Source of the DNA: Saccharopolyspora rhizosphaerae
GTDB taxonomy: Bacteria; Actinomycetota; Actinomycetes; Mycobacteriales; Pseudonocardiaceae
DNA: 64,000 nucleotides
Assembly: GCF_003931915.1 (NCBI RefSeq)
Contig: NZ_RSAA01000004.1
Location: 124,001-188,000, forward strand
Direction: 5' to 3'
The notes below the pieces were generated by a model that was not told the DNA's origin, made no database searches, and was given only the letters and a program-made list of their open reading frames with translations. The translations under genes and the position numbers were made by a program. Positions 19,603-27,670 of this stretch are shown here, in pieces; position 1 is the stretch's first letter, and the number at the start of each line of letters is the position of its first letter.

Positions 19603-21942
19603 GTGGACGTGCGCGGGCTGGACGAGGACGAACGCGCGCTGCTGGCCGCCTGCAGGCGGGACCCGGTGGAGCGGGAGCTGCTGGCGGTCTGGCGCCGGTG
19701 GGAGCGCCACCCCTCGACCCGCCCGCTGTGGGCCGCCGAGCTGCAGCAACGGCTCGCGGTGGACGCGCGGTCGCCGGGCACCGGGCTCTCCGGCCGCACC
19801 GGCGGACTGCCGGGCACCTCCGCCCGCGTGCAGGGACTGCTGCTCGGCGGAGCGGTCGGTGAGTTCGCCGCGCTCGGCCGCGTCGGCCAGCGCACCGGCG
19901 CGCTGCTGTTCGCCCTGGAAGGGCTGATCCGCGCGCACACCCAGCTGCGCTCCGACGGCTCCGGCGAGCCGACCTCGGCGGTGTTCGCGGCATTGCGCCG
20001 CTGGCTGCACACCCGCGGCGTGCCGTGGCGCGACTGCGGCACCGGTTCGCCCAGGCCGAGCGGAGCGCTCGTCGCGGAGAGAGGTCTGCACGACCTCGCC
20101 AGCGACGAGCCGACGATGCTGACCTCGGTCGCGAAGGTCGTCGCCGGGCACCCGCAGGGCACCCGGCAGCAGCCGATCAACGCCGCCGACAGCGCCACCG
20201 CGGTGCCGTTCGGGGCGCTGGCCGCGCTGTGGTCGGGCGACCCGGGCGCGGTGTTCGCGCTCGGCGGCGACCTCGCCGCGCTCACCCACGGGCACCCGCA
20301 CGGGCACAGCCCGGCCAGCGTGCTGGCCTCCACGACGCTGTGGCTGATGCGCGGCAACGACCTGGAAACCTCGCTGCGGCAGGGGATTTCGGGATGGCAG
20401 TCAGGTCGTACGGCGCTCGGCGAGGCACTGCGGCTCGGGATGCTCAGCCCAGCGGGGTTCCGCCCGGGCCGCGCGCACCTGGGCGCGAGCCGGAGCGGGC
20501 TGGGCGCGCTGGCCGTGGCCGCGCGGGTGGCACTGGCCTGCGAGGACGACTTCGCCGCGGCCCTCGCCGCGGCCACCGAGCACGACGGTGACGCCGCGAG
20601 CGCGGCGATGCTGTGCGGGCAGCTGCTCGGCGCGTTGCACGGCCCCACTGCGATCCCCGCCGAGCTGCTGGAGCGGCTGCCGATCGTGGAGGTGGTCGAA
20701 CGCCTCGGGCGGGACGCGGCCACCGAGTTCGGCCCCGAACCGGACGAGTCAGCCGGGTGGGAGGAGCGCTACCCGGCCGACGACTCCGCCGCCACCGCCA
20801 CCCTCCCGTCCACGGCGGACTACCGGACGGGGCTGACCGGCGTGCCTCGGCTGGCCGCCTCGCGGGACCGCTTCCTCGGCGCGGTGCTGGGCTGCGCGGT
20901 CGGCGAGGCCCTCGGCATGCCGATCGCCTCGGACACCTGGGACGAGATCCGCGCCCGGCACGGCGACGAGGGGCTCACCGAGTACGTCCCCGCCGGTCAC
21001 CCGTCGGGACGCGTCGGCAGCGACACCCAGCTGCTGCTGTTCTCGGTGGAGGGGCTGCTGCGCGCCAACGTCGCCCGGCGCGCCGGTGAGGCCGAGGACC
21101 CGATCCGGCACCTGCAGCACGCCTACCAGCGGTGGCTGCACACCCAGCACTTGAGCTGGCCGCGCGCTGCGGGCGAGTTCCTGCGCGTCGCCCCCGAACC
21201 CGACGGCTGGCTGGTGCGGGAGCGCGCGCTGTTCCAGACCCGCAACCCCGGGCGCACCATGATGCGCACGCTGATCGCCTTCGCCAAGGGCCAGCAACCC
21301 GTGGGCGCGCCGGACCAGCCGGTGAGCGATTCGGCGGGCAGCGACGCCATCCTGCGCGCGATCCCGGCGGCGCTGTGGTCCGACGACCCCTCGGAGGTCT
21401 TCGCGCTGGGCATGCGCAGCGCCGCGCTGACCCACGGCCACCCCACGGCGCTGCTCAGCGCGGGCGTCCTCGGCTACCTGGTGGCCCGGTCGTTGCTCGG
21501 CGAACACCTCGCGGACGCCGTCACCGGTGCGCTCACCCAGCTCGCCCCGCACGCCGGGCACCAGGAGGTGACCCGCCGGCTCACCGCTGCCCGGGACCTC
21601 GCGCGCGGGGACCGGCTGAGCCCGGAGGAGCTCGAACGCGCACTGGGCACGGCCGCCACGGCCGCCGAAGCCCTCGCCTTCGGCCTGCACGCCGCTCTGG
21701 TGGCCGACGGCGACGTCGACTCCGCCCTGCGGATCGCCGCCAACCACTCCGGTGGCAGCGCCGTCACGGCCGCGGTCGCCGGCTCCCTCACCGCGGCCGG
21801 CGCCGGTGCCTCGACGATCTCCCGGCGCTGGACCACCGAGCTGGAACTGCACGACGTCGTCGAGCAGCTCGCCCGGGACGCCGTCCGGGAGTTCGGCCCA
21901 CGACCACCCGCCTCCTGGGACTCCCGCTACCCGCCCACCTGA
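19603..21942 (+). CDS. Protein with two degenerate ADP-ribosylglycohydrolase-like domains
   Basis: 779 aa, GTG start 6 bases after the 1601-aa gene. ARH4 (about 75-395) keeps LRRWLHTRGVPW, LAALWSGDP and LTHGHPHGH but has lost the DD-x-T motif, and has DGDAAS in place of GDSDST. ARH5 (about 420-779) is closer to ARH1 (FLGAVLGCAVGEALGMP, AYQRWLHTQ, ALWSDDP), with GSDT at 472-475 and GGSAVT for GDSDST. Enzyme activity is therefore doubtful for both. The domain order and shared motifs indicate it arose from the same duplications as its neighbour and is co-transcribed with it. A role as ligand-binding or scaffolding partner is inferred. Confidence 0.82.
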   Translation: MDVRGLDEDERALLAACRRDPVERELLAVWRRWERHPSTRPLWAAELQQRLAVDARSPGTGLSGRTGGLPGTSARVQGLLLGGAVGEFAALGRVGQRTGALLFALEGLIRAHTQLRSDGSGEPTSAVFAALRRWLHTRGVPWRDCGTGSPRPSGALVAERGLHDLASDEPTMLTSVAKVVAGHPQGTRQQPINAADSATAVPFGALAALWSGDPGAVFALGGDLAALTHGHPHGHSPASVLASTTLWLMRGNDLETSLRQGISGWQSGRTALGEALRLGMLSPAGFRPGRAHLGASRSGLGALAVAARVALACEDDFAAALAAATEHDGDAASAAMLCGQLLGALHGPTAIPAELLERLPIVEVVERLGRDAATEFGPEPDESAGWEERYPADDSAATATLPSTADYRTGLTGVPRLAASRDRFLGAVLGCAVGEALGMPIASDTWDEIRARHGDEGLTEYVPAGHPSGRVGSDTQLLLFSVEGLLRANVARRAGEAEDPIRHLQHAYQRWLHTQHLSWPRAAGEFLRVAPEPDGWLVRERALFQTRNPGRTMMRTLIAFAKGQQPVGAPDQPVSDSAGSDAILRAIPAALWSDDPSEVFALGMRSAALTHGHPTALLSAGVLGYLVARSLLGEHLADAVTGALTQLAPHAGHQEVTRRLTAARDLARGDRLSPEELERALGTAATAAEALAFGLHAALVADGDVDSALRIAANHSGGSAVTAAVAGSLTAAGAGASTISRRWTTELELHDVVEQLARDAVREFGPRPPASWDSRYPPT

Positions 21943-22016
21943 CCGACCTGCACGGCGTCCTTCCCGGGGCGTGCGGGTGTGGCGTCGGACGTGCCGGGCT
22001 GGTTAACGTCTCCGGC

Positions 22017-22793
22017 ATGGATGAGCTCGTGCACTTCGAGGTGGCGGACGGGGTCGGGACGATCACCCTGGACTCGCCGCACAACCGCAACGCCCTGTCC
22101 GCCCAGCTCCGCAGGGAGCTCAAGGGTCACCTGGACGCCGCGATGGACGACGACGCGGTGCGCGTGGTGGTCCTGGCGCACACCGGCAAGGTCTTCTGCG
22201 CGGGCATGGACCTCAAGGAGTCGCGCTCGGCGGACTCCGACGAGCAGGGCGTCAACGAGTTCCCCGCACTGCTGGAGCAGATCTGGACCAGCCCCAAGCC
22301 GGTCGTCGCCAAGCTGGCGGGTCCGGCGCGCGCGGGCGGTGTGGGCCTCGTGGCCGCCTGCGACATCGCGGTGGCGGCCGAGTCGGCCACGTTCGCCTTC
22401 ACGGAGGTCCGCATCGGCGTGGTCCCGGCGGTGATCTCGGTGACGGTGCTACCGCGGCTGCACGCCCGCCCAGCGCACGAACTGTTCCTCACCGGCGAGA
22501 CCTTCGACGGACGGCGCGCGGCCGAGATCGGCCTGCTCAACTCCGCCGTCCCGGCCGAGGAGCTCGACGCCGAGGTCAAGCGCTACACCGACATGCTCGC
22601 GCTGGGTGGCCCGCACGCCTTGGCGGCCACCAAGGCGATGCTGACCAGCCAGCGGCCGGCTTCGATGAGCGAGGACTTCGCCGAGATGCTGCAGCTGTCG
22701 GCCAAGCACTTCGCCGGGGAGGAGGGCCAGGAGGGCATCGCGGCCTTCGCCGAGAAGCGCAAGCCCCGCTGGGTGCCGGACGCGCTCACGTGA
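22017..22793 (+). CDS. Enoyl-CoA hydratase/isomerase family protein
   Basis: 258 aa from the ATG at 22017. The crotonase fold is shown by LAHTGKVFCAGMDLKES (first oxyanion-hole strand) and the middle segment LAGPARAGGVGLVAACD. The usual catalytic glutamates are not both obvious: the second site reads FTEVRIGVVPAVIS, with Glu in the FTEVRIG segment. It likely hydrates or isomerises an acyl-CoA ester; the substrate is unknown. It is separated from the ARH genes by 74 bases and ends at a strong bidirectional hairpin. Confidence 0.85.
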   Translation: MDELVHFEVADGVGTITLDSPHNRNALSAQLRRELKGHLDAAMDDDAVRVVVLAHTGKVFCAGMDLKESRSADSDEQGVNEFPALLEQIWTSPKPVVAKLAGPARAGGVGLVAACDIAVAAESATFAFTEVRIGVVPAVISVTVLPRLHARPAHELFLTGETFDGRRAAEIGLLNSAVPAEELDAEVKRYTDMLALGGPHALAATKAMLTSQRPASMSEDFAEMLQLSAKHFAGEEGQEGIAAFAEKRKPRWVPDALT

Positions 22794-22798
22794 CCAGC

Positions 22799-22827
22799 GG
22801 TCGGTGGCACGCTCCGTGCCACCGACC
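22799..22827. terminator. Bidirectional hairpin terminator
   Basis: GGTCGGTGGCAC and GTGCCACCGACC form a perfect 12-bp stem with a 5-base loop. It lies between the convergent enoyl-CoA hydratase (ends 22793) and barstar (ends 22839) genes. Confidence 0.8.
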
Positions 22828-22838
22828 CCCCTGCCCCC

Positions 22839-23201
22839 TCAGGAGCGGGTGAGCACCGCTGTGAACCGGCGGCCGCACATCGGTCGCTCAGCCGCGTCGC
22901 GCAGCACCGAGTTGATGCCGTTGAAGGCCTTCGGGTCGTGGTCGGCCAGGTCCTGGAAGTTCGACCAGACCAGCACGTGCTCCCCGTCGGGCAGCCAGGA
23001 CAGGTCGGTCAGGCAGTCGTACAGGGAGTCCAGGTTGCGCCCGGCCCACTCGGGGAAGTCCAGCACCGCGGCGATGCCGTCCAACGTGGTGCGCTTGTTC
23101 ACCAGGTCGGTGCCGTCGAGGACGTGCGCCGTGGCACCTCGTTCCTCAGCCGCCGCGACCGCCTCGCTGGCCGTCGTGTCGGCGATCGGCTGCTCACACA
23201 C
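22839..23201 (-). CDS. Barstar family ribonuclease inhibitor
   Basis: 120 aa. It matches the barstar fold: HVLDGTDLVNKRTTLDGIAAVLDFPEWAGRNLDSLYDCLTDL contains the conserved F-P-x-x-x-G-x-N-x-D-x-x-x-D-x-L pattern. Barstar binds and blocks barnase/RNase Sa-type ribonucleases in the cytoplasm. The start is placed at a GTG (23201) because GAAGGAG lies 6 bases before it; the frame is open up to 23255, where a TTG would overlap the RNase stop by 4 bases. It lies directly downstream of its presumed target RNase. Confidence 0.9.
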   Translation of the reverse strand: MCEQPIADTTASEAVAAAEERGATAHVLDGTDLVNKRTTLDGIAAVLDFPEWAGRNLDSLYDCLTDLSWLPDGEHVLVWSNFQDLADHDPKAFNGINSVLRDAAERPMCGRRFTAVLTRS

Positions 23202-23251
23202 CGGCTGCTCCTTCCGCAACCTGCTCGCCAGTCTCGTTCCGAACATGGCAC

Positions 23252-23665
23252 TCAACCCGCCGTATCCACAACCACGAACGACTCATAGTGATCACCGGTG
23301 TAGTACACCTCTTCACGGCTGCCGGTGACCAGCCTGCGCGCCCCGCGGTCCGCCGAACCAGGCGTGGGCACGGTGTACTCGTGGTAGTAACCCCGCTCGT
23401 GCTCGGGCAGCTCGCCTTCGCGGTTGCCGAACACCGAGCCGTCCTTGCCCGGGAAGGGGAAAGGCCCGCCCTCTTCGATGAGCCGGTAGGTCTTGCCGGC
23501 CTCGGGCGGCAACTGCGACAGCCGCTCGACCTGCAGGCCGGACTCGCGGGCACCGGGCACCTCGGTGCTCGGCGCGCCGGCGAGGACGTCCTTGCCGAAC
23601 CAACCCAGAACGACCAGGGCGACCAGCCCGATCAACGCCGACGAAATGCGCTTGCGCGAGCTCAC
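23252..23665 (-). CDS. Membrane-anchored or secreted RNase Sa/barnase-type ribonuclease
   Basis: 137 aa. Residues 6-23 form a hydrophobic signal or anchor segment. The mature part is a clear microbial guanyl-specific RNase: LPPEAGKTYRLI, GPFPFPGKDGSVFGNRE, GYYHEYTVPTPG, RGARR, YYTGDHY. Catalytic residues align with RNase Sa as Glu96, Arg107, Arg111 and His126. It would cleave RNA after guanosine outside the membrane. The GTG start overlaps the stop of the small membrane protein by 4 bases, with GGAGGGG upstream. Barstar follows immediately, protecting the producer. Confidence 0.92.
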   Translation of the reverse strand: MSSRKRISSALIGLVALVVLGWFGKDVLAGAPSTEVPGARESGLQVERLSQLPPEAGKTYRLIEEGGPFPFPGKDGSVFGNREGELPEHERGYYHEYTVPTPGSADRGARRLVTGSREEVYYTGDHYESFVVVDTAG

Positions 23666-23901
23666 GCCGCTCTTCCCCTCCGCCCGGTGGAACCCCCGCT
23701 GCCACCGTCGACCGGCGTTCCGGGACCGGGTGCGCGGGTGAACTTGGCACCGATGCCGTCGACCGCGCGGTCGACGACGCGGGCCACGCCCCAGCACAGC
23801 GGCACCAGGACCGCGAGGACGAGAGCGACCTGCAACGGGTAGACGAGCTGCACCAGCCACAGCTCGACGCCGTCGTACCACTCGACGAGCAACTCCAACA
23901 C
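23662..23901 (-). CDS. Small membrane protein coupled to the RNase
   Basis: 79 aa with GTG start. One or two membrane segments lie in residues 10-45 (LVQLVYPLQVALVLAVLVPLCWGVARVV), then a Gly/Pro/Arg-rich cytoplasmic-like tail. It overlaps the RNase start by GTGA, so the three genes (membrane protein, RNase, barstar) form one coupled unit. I do not recognise the family. It may help export or retain the RNase, but that is inferred from position only. Confidence 0.65.
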   Translation of the reverse strand: MLELLVEWYDGVELWLVQLVYPLQVALVLAVLVPLCWGVARVVDRAVDGIGAKFTRAPGPGTPVDGGSGGSTGRRGRAA

Positions 23902-24429
23902 AACGCGCAGCGTACGCGCGCCCGGACGCGCGTGCGCGCACCCCCGGCGCCCGCGCTCGGGACCCCGTGTGCACCGGCTCGGCGACCGGGGTGCGGCGGT
24001 GGTCGCACCACCCCGGCGCGCACCGGAAGCCCGAGGTCAACGACCTGCGGGAGCGCGCAGGTGAGGCGCGGGGACGCTCGCCCGCTGGAGCACGGCCCGG
24101 TCGAGCCGAGGCAGGTGTGGAGCAGGTCCCCCCACCCGCGCGCCCGCTGGTGAGCAGCGGCGCGGATCCGCCCGCGCAGTCCGGAACCGCGCGAGCACGC
24201 CGGGCAACACGTGCGGTCACCACCCGGTCACCTCGAGAAACCGCGACACGACCGGGATGCGCTGACGGCGTTCACGACTGCGACCGTCTCCGCGGAACCC
24301 TCCTCCGGCCTGCGCGGAGCTGCCGGGAGGTCGCTCCGCCACCGGCGCTTTCGACGGGCAGGCGGAAGCGGGCCCCGCCCACGACACCCTCCGGTGCGCG
24401 GCGAGGCCCGGGACGACCCGTGCTGCGGA
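23902..24429. other. Intergenic region upstream of the RNase operon
   Basis: 528 bases without a credible gene. Open frames here have no family resemblance and poor start sites. It should contain the promoter of the RNase-barstar operon and the 3' end of the valine operon transcript. A short GGTCACC direct repeat occurs around 24210-24230; nothing else stands out. Confidence 0.4.
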
Positions 24430-25317
24430 TCAGGAGCCGGAGCGCTCCCGGATCGACTTGATGATGGCGCCGAAGTCCTGGCCACCGCCGCCTTCCTCGT
24501 TGAAGCGGCGGTACAGGTCGGTGGCGAGGCGGCCGATGGCCGTGTCGGTCCCCGACTGCTCCGCCGCGGACACGGCGAGGTTGAGGTCCTTGAGCATCAG
24601 CGCCGCTGCGAAACCCGGCTCGTAGTCGTGGTTCGCCCGGCTGGTCTCCACCAGGTCGGGCACCGGGCAGTTCGTGGTCAACGCCCAGCACTGGCCGGTG
24701 GAGATCGACGCGACGTCGTAGAGCGCCTGGTGCGAGAGACCCAACCGCTCCCCGAGCACGAACGCCTCGCTGACCGCGACCATCGACGCGCCCAGGATGA
24801 GGTTGTTGCACATCTTGGTGACCTGGCCGTTGCCGGGACCACCGCAGTGGATCACCTTGCGCGCCATGGGCTCCAGCACGCTTTCGGCCCGGTGGAAGTC
24901 GTCCTCCGCACCGCCGACCATGAACGTCAGCGTGCCCGCTTCGGCACCGGCCGTGCCGCCGGAGACGGGGGCGTCGATGCTGCCGAAGCCGGCCTCTTGG
25001 GCGCGTTCGTGCGCCGCGCGGGCGTCTGCGACGTCCACAGTGGAGCAGTCGATCAGCAGTGCGCCGGACTCCGCGTTGGGCAGCACCTCGTCGTAGGCGT
25101 CCAGCAGGTGCTTGCCGCTGGGCAGCATGGTGATCACCGCTTCGACGCCGCTCACGGCCTCCGCGATCGAGTCCACCGTGGTCACGCCGCTGTCGGCGAC
25201 CGCCGACAGCGCGGCCGGGACGAGGTCGTAGCCCCGCACGGTGTGCCCGGCCTTGACGAGGTTCGCCGACATCGGACCGCCCATGTGACCGAGTCCGATG
25301 AAACCGATGACAGCCAT
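24430..25317 (-). CDS. mmsB: 3-Hydroxyisobutyrate dehydrogenase
   Basis: 295 aa. The N-terminal Rossmann motif GFIGLGHMGGPM, the substrate-binding APVSGGTAGAEAGTL and the catalytic-lysine helix GNGQVTKMCNN are all present. It oxidises 3-hydroxyisobutyrate to methylmalonate semialdehyde with NAD+ in valine degradation. The ATG at 25317 has AGAAGGG upstream. It is the last gene of the operon mmsA-acd-hydrolase-mmsB, 50 bases behind the hydrolase. Confidence 0.94.
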   Translation of the reverse strand: MAVIGFIGLGHMGGPMSANLVKAGHTVRGYDLVPAALSAVADSGVTTVDSIAEAVSGVEAVITMLPSGKHLLDAYDEVLPNAESGALLIDCSTVDVADARAAHERAQEAGFGSIDAPVSGGTAGAEAGTLTFMVGGAEDDFHRAESVLEPMARKVIHCGGPGNGQVTKMCNNLILGASMVAVSEAFVLGERLGLSHQALYDVASISTGQCWALTTNCPVPDLVETSRANHDYEPGFAAALMLKDLNLAVSAAEQSGTDTAIGRLATDLYRRFNEEGGGGQDFGAIIKSIRERSGS

Positions 25318-25367
25318 TGTCACAACCCTTCTGCTCGAACTTCCGCCAAGGCCCCGGCACCCGCCGC

Positions 25368-26402
25368 TCAGCCGAAGAGGTCCGGCTCGCCGGCCACCGG
25401 CTCGAAGAACTTCTGCACTCGCGATTCGTCCACTTCGGACAGGGTGGTGGGCGACCACTGCGGGTTGCGGTCCTTGTCCACCAGGGTGGCGCGCACGCCT
25501 TCGACGAAGTCGCCGATCCGCACGCAGGCCATGGCCAGGCGGTACTCCTGGGTCAGCGCCTGCTCCAGCGAGGTGCAGCCGCTGCGCAGCGCCCGCAGGG
25601 TGACCTTGAGCGCGGTCGGGGACTTGGTCTCGATGGTCGTCGCGGCGTCCTTCGCGGCCCGCTCGGGGCGCTCCCGCAGCCGCGCGAGGATCACCTCGAG
25701 GTCGTCGCCGGCGTAGGCGGCGTCGATCCACTCGCGGTGCTCGGCGAGCGAGGGTTCGGGCGCCGGAGCGGCGAAGCGAGCCAGCACCTCGTCGACGTCA
25801 CCGCTGCTCAGCGCGTCGATGAGCGCGGGCAACTGCGCGCTCTCGACGTGGTGGTCGGCCAGGTTGCAGTACAGCGCGTCGGCACCGCCGACAGCGGTGC
25901 CGGTCAGCGCCAGGTGGGTGCCCAGCTCACCGGGGGCGCGCGACATCAGGAAGGTGCCGCCCACGTCGGGGATGAAGCCGATGCCGGTCTCGGGCATGCC
26001 GACCTTGGAGCGCTCGGTGACCACCCGGTGCGAGCCGTGCGCGGTGATGCCGACACCGCCGCCCATGCAGATGCCGTCCATGATCCCCACGACCGGCTTG
26101 GGGTAGTTGGCCAGCGCGGAGTTGAGCCGGTACTCCTCAGACCAGAACGCCGAGGGCAAGGTCTCGTCCCCGGCCTTGGCCGCGTCGTGCAGCGCGCGCA
26201 CGTCGCCGCCGGCGCACAGACCGCGCTCGCCGGCACCGTCGATCAGGATCGCCCGGATGTGCTCGGCGCCGCGCCACCCCTCGACCGCTTCGGTCATCTC
26301 CCGGACCATGCCGAGGGTCAGCGAGTTGAGGGCCTTGGGGCGGTTGAGCGTGATCCGCCCGAGCGAGCCGTTCTCGCTGACCAGGATCTCGGACTCCGTC
26401 AT
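25368..26402 (-). CDS. 3-Hydroxyisobutyryl-CoA hydrolase (crotonase family)
   Basis: 344 aa, the length of HIBYL-CoA hydrolases rather than of 260-aa enoyl-CoA hydratases. Family motifs are GLCAGGDVRAL, MDGICMGGGVGI, MPETGIGFIPDVGG and the C-terminal D-x-F-VEGVRATLVDK-x-x-x-P-QW. It hydrolyses 3-hydroxyisobutyryl-CoA in valine catabolism, the step between the dehydrogenase upstream and mmsB downstream. The start is the ATG at 26402, where homology begins; in-frame codons further up lie in the preceding gap. Confidence 0.92.
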   Translation of the reverse strand: MTESEILVSENGSLGRITLNRPKALNSLTLGMVREMTEAVEGWRGAEHIRAILIDGAGERGLCAGGDVRALHDAAKAGDETLPSAFWSEEYRLNSALANYPKPVVGIMDGICMGGGVGITAHGSHRVVTERSKVGMPETGIGFIPDVGGTFLMSRAPGELGTHLALTGTAVGGADALYCNLADHHVESAQLPALIDALSSGDVDEVLARFAAPAPEPSLAEHREWIDAAYAGDDLEVILARLRERPERAAKDAATTIETKSPTALKVTLRALRSGCTSLEQALTQEYRLAMACVRIGDFVEGVRATLVDKDRNPQWSPTTLSEVDESRVQKFFEPVAGEPDLFG

Positions 26403-26448
26403 GGTGCGAACTCCATCGTTGTGCAAGGTGCTGCCCCCGCGGTGGCGG

Positions 26449-27612
26449 TCAGGCCGCCAGCAGACCACGGGAGATGATCAGCCGCATGATTTCGTTGGTG
26501 CCTTCCAGGATCTGATGCACCCGCAGGTCGCGGACGATCTTCTCCAGGCCGTACTCCGCAAGGTATCCGTATCCACCGTGGATCTGAAGCGCTTCGTTGG
26601 CCACGGTGAACCCGACGTCGGTGGCCAGCCTCTTGGCCATCGCGCACAACTTGGTGGCCGCCGGGTCCTGGGTGTCCAGCGCCCACGCCGCCCGCCACAG
26701 CAGCAGTCGCGCGGCCTCCAGCTCGGTGGCCATGTCGGCGAGCTTGAACTGCAGCGCTTCGAACTCGCTGAGCTTGGAGCCGAACGCGCTGCGCTCGCGG
26801 ACGTACGCCAACGACTTGTCCAGCGCGGCCTGGGCGCCGCCGAGCGAGCAGGCACCGACGCTGAGCCGACCGCCGTCGAGCCCGGCCATGGCGATGCGGA
26901 AGCCGATGCCCTCCTCGCCGAGGCGCTGGTCGGTGGGCACCCGCACGCCGTCGAAGACGACCTGGCGGGTGGGCTGGGCGTTCCAGCCCATCTTCTTCTC
27001 GTTGGCCCCGAAGGAAAGACCGTCGGAACCGGCTTCGACGACGAAGGTGGAGATGCCCTTGTGCCCGGGTTCGCCGGTGCGGGCCATCACCACGTACACG
27101 TCGGAGCTGCCGCCGCCGGAGATGAACTGCTTGACGCCGGTGAGCAGGTAGTCGTCGCCGTCGCGGACCGCGCGGGTCTGCAGCGCGGCGGCGTCGGAGC
27201 CGGCACCGGGTTCGGTCAGGCAGTAGCTGGCGAGGCGTTCCATCGTGCACAGCTGCGGCAGCCAGCGCGCCCGCTGGGCGTCGGTGCCGAAGCGGTCGAT
27301 CATGCCCGCGCACATGTTGTGGATGGAGATGTAGGCGGCGATCGAGGGATCTCCGCTGGCCAGCGCCTCGAAGATCAGCGCGGAGTCGAACCTGCTCAGG
27401 CCGCTGCCCCCGTGGGCTTCGTCGACGTAGACGCCGCCGATGCCCAGTTCTCCTGCTGCACGCAGGGTTTCGACCGGGAAGTGCTTGTCCTGGTCCCACT
27501 CCACGGCGTGCGGTTCGAGCTGGTCGTGGGCGAACGCCAGCGCCGCGTCCCGGATGGCGCGCTGGTCGTCGGTGAGCTCGAAGGGTGAGCTCGCCACTGC
27601 TGCGACGGACAC
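26449..27612 (-). CDS. Acyl-CoA dehydrogenase, probably isobutyryl-CoA dehydrogenase
   Basis: 387 aa. Signatures are YCLTEPGAGSDAAALQT (FAD/substrate-binding strand), KQFISGGGSSDVYVVMARTG, and the C-terminal QIHGGYGYLAEYGLEKIVRDLRV with QILEGTNEIMR. It dehydrogenates an acyl-CoA to the 2-enoyl-CoA with an ETF acceptor. Isobutyryl-CoA is the expected substrate because it sits between mmsA and the hydroxyisobutyryl-CoA hydrolase; the sequence itself does not fix chain specificity. Confidence 0.92.
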   Translation of the reverse strand: MSVAAVASSPFELTDDQRAIRDAALAFAHDQLEPHAVEWDQDKHFPVETLRAAGELGIGGVYVDEAHGGSGLSRFDSALIFEALASGDPSIAAYISIHNMCAGMIDRFGTDAQRARWLPQLCTMERLASYCLTEPGAGSDAAALQTRAVRDGDDYLLTGVKQFISGGGSSDVYVVMARTGEPGHKGISTFVVEAGSDGLSFGANEKKMGWNAQPTRQVVFDGVRVPTDQRLGEEGIGFRIAMAGLDGGRLSVGACSLGGAQAALDKSLAYVRERSAFGSKLSEFEALQFKLADMATELEAARLLLWRAAWALDTQDPAATKLCAMAKRLATDVGFTVANEALQIHGGYGYLAEYGLEKIVRDLRVHQILEGTNEIMRLIISRGLLAA

Positions 27613-27632
27613 GTCGACTCCCTCCTCGCGAC

Positions 27633-27665
27633 CGGGTGGGGGCCGGGTTCGCCGGCCCCCACCCG
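27633..27665 (-). terminator. Strong hairpin inside the valine operon
   Basis: CGGGTGGGGGCCGG and CCGGCCCCCACCCG form a perfect 14-bp stem with a GTTCG loop. It lies 6 bases after the mmsA stop and 21 bases before the acyl-CoA dehydrogenase start. Without a T-run it is more likely a partial terminator or mRNA-stability element lowering expression of the last three genes relative to mmsA. Confidence 0.6.
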
Positions 27666-27670
27666 CGCGA

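Noticed and set aside
23902-24429. Open frames in the gap before the RNase operon
   Set aside because: Composition is Arg/Pro/Gly-rich in every frame and no family pattern is visible.
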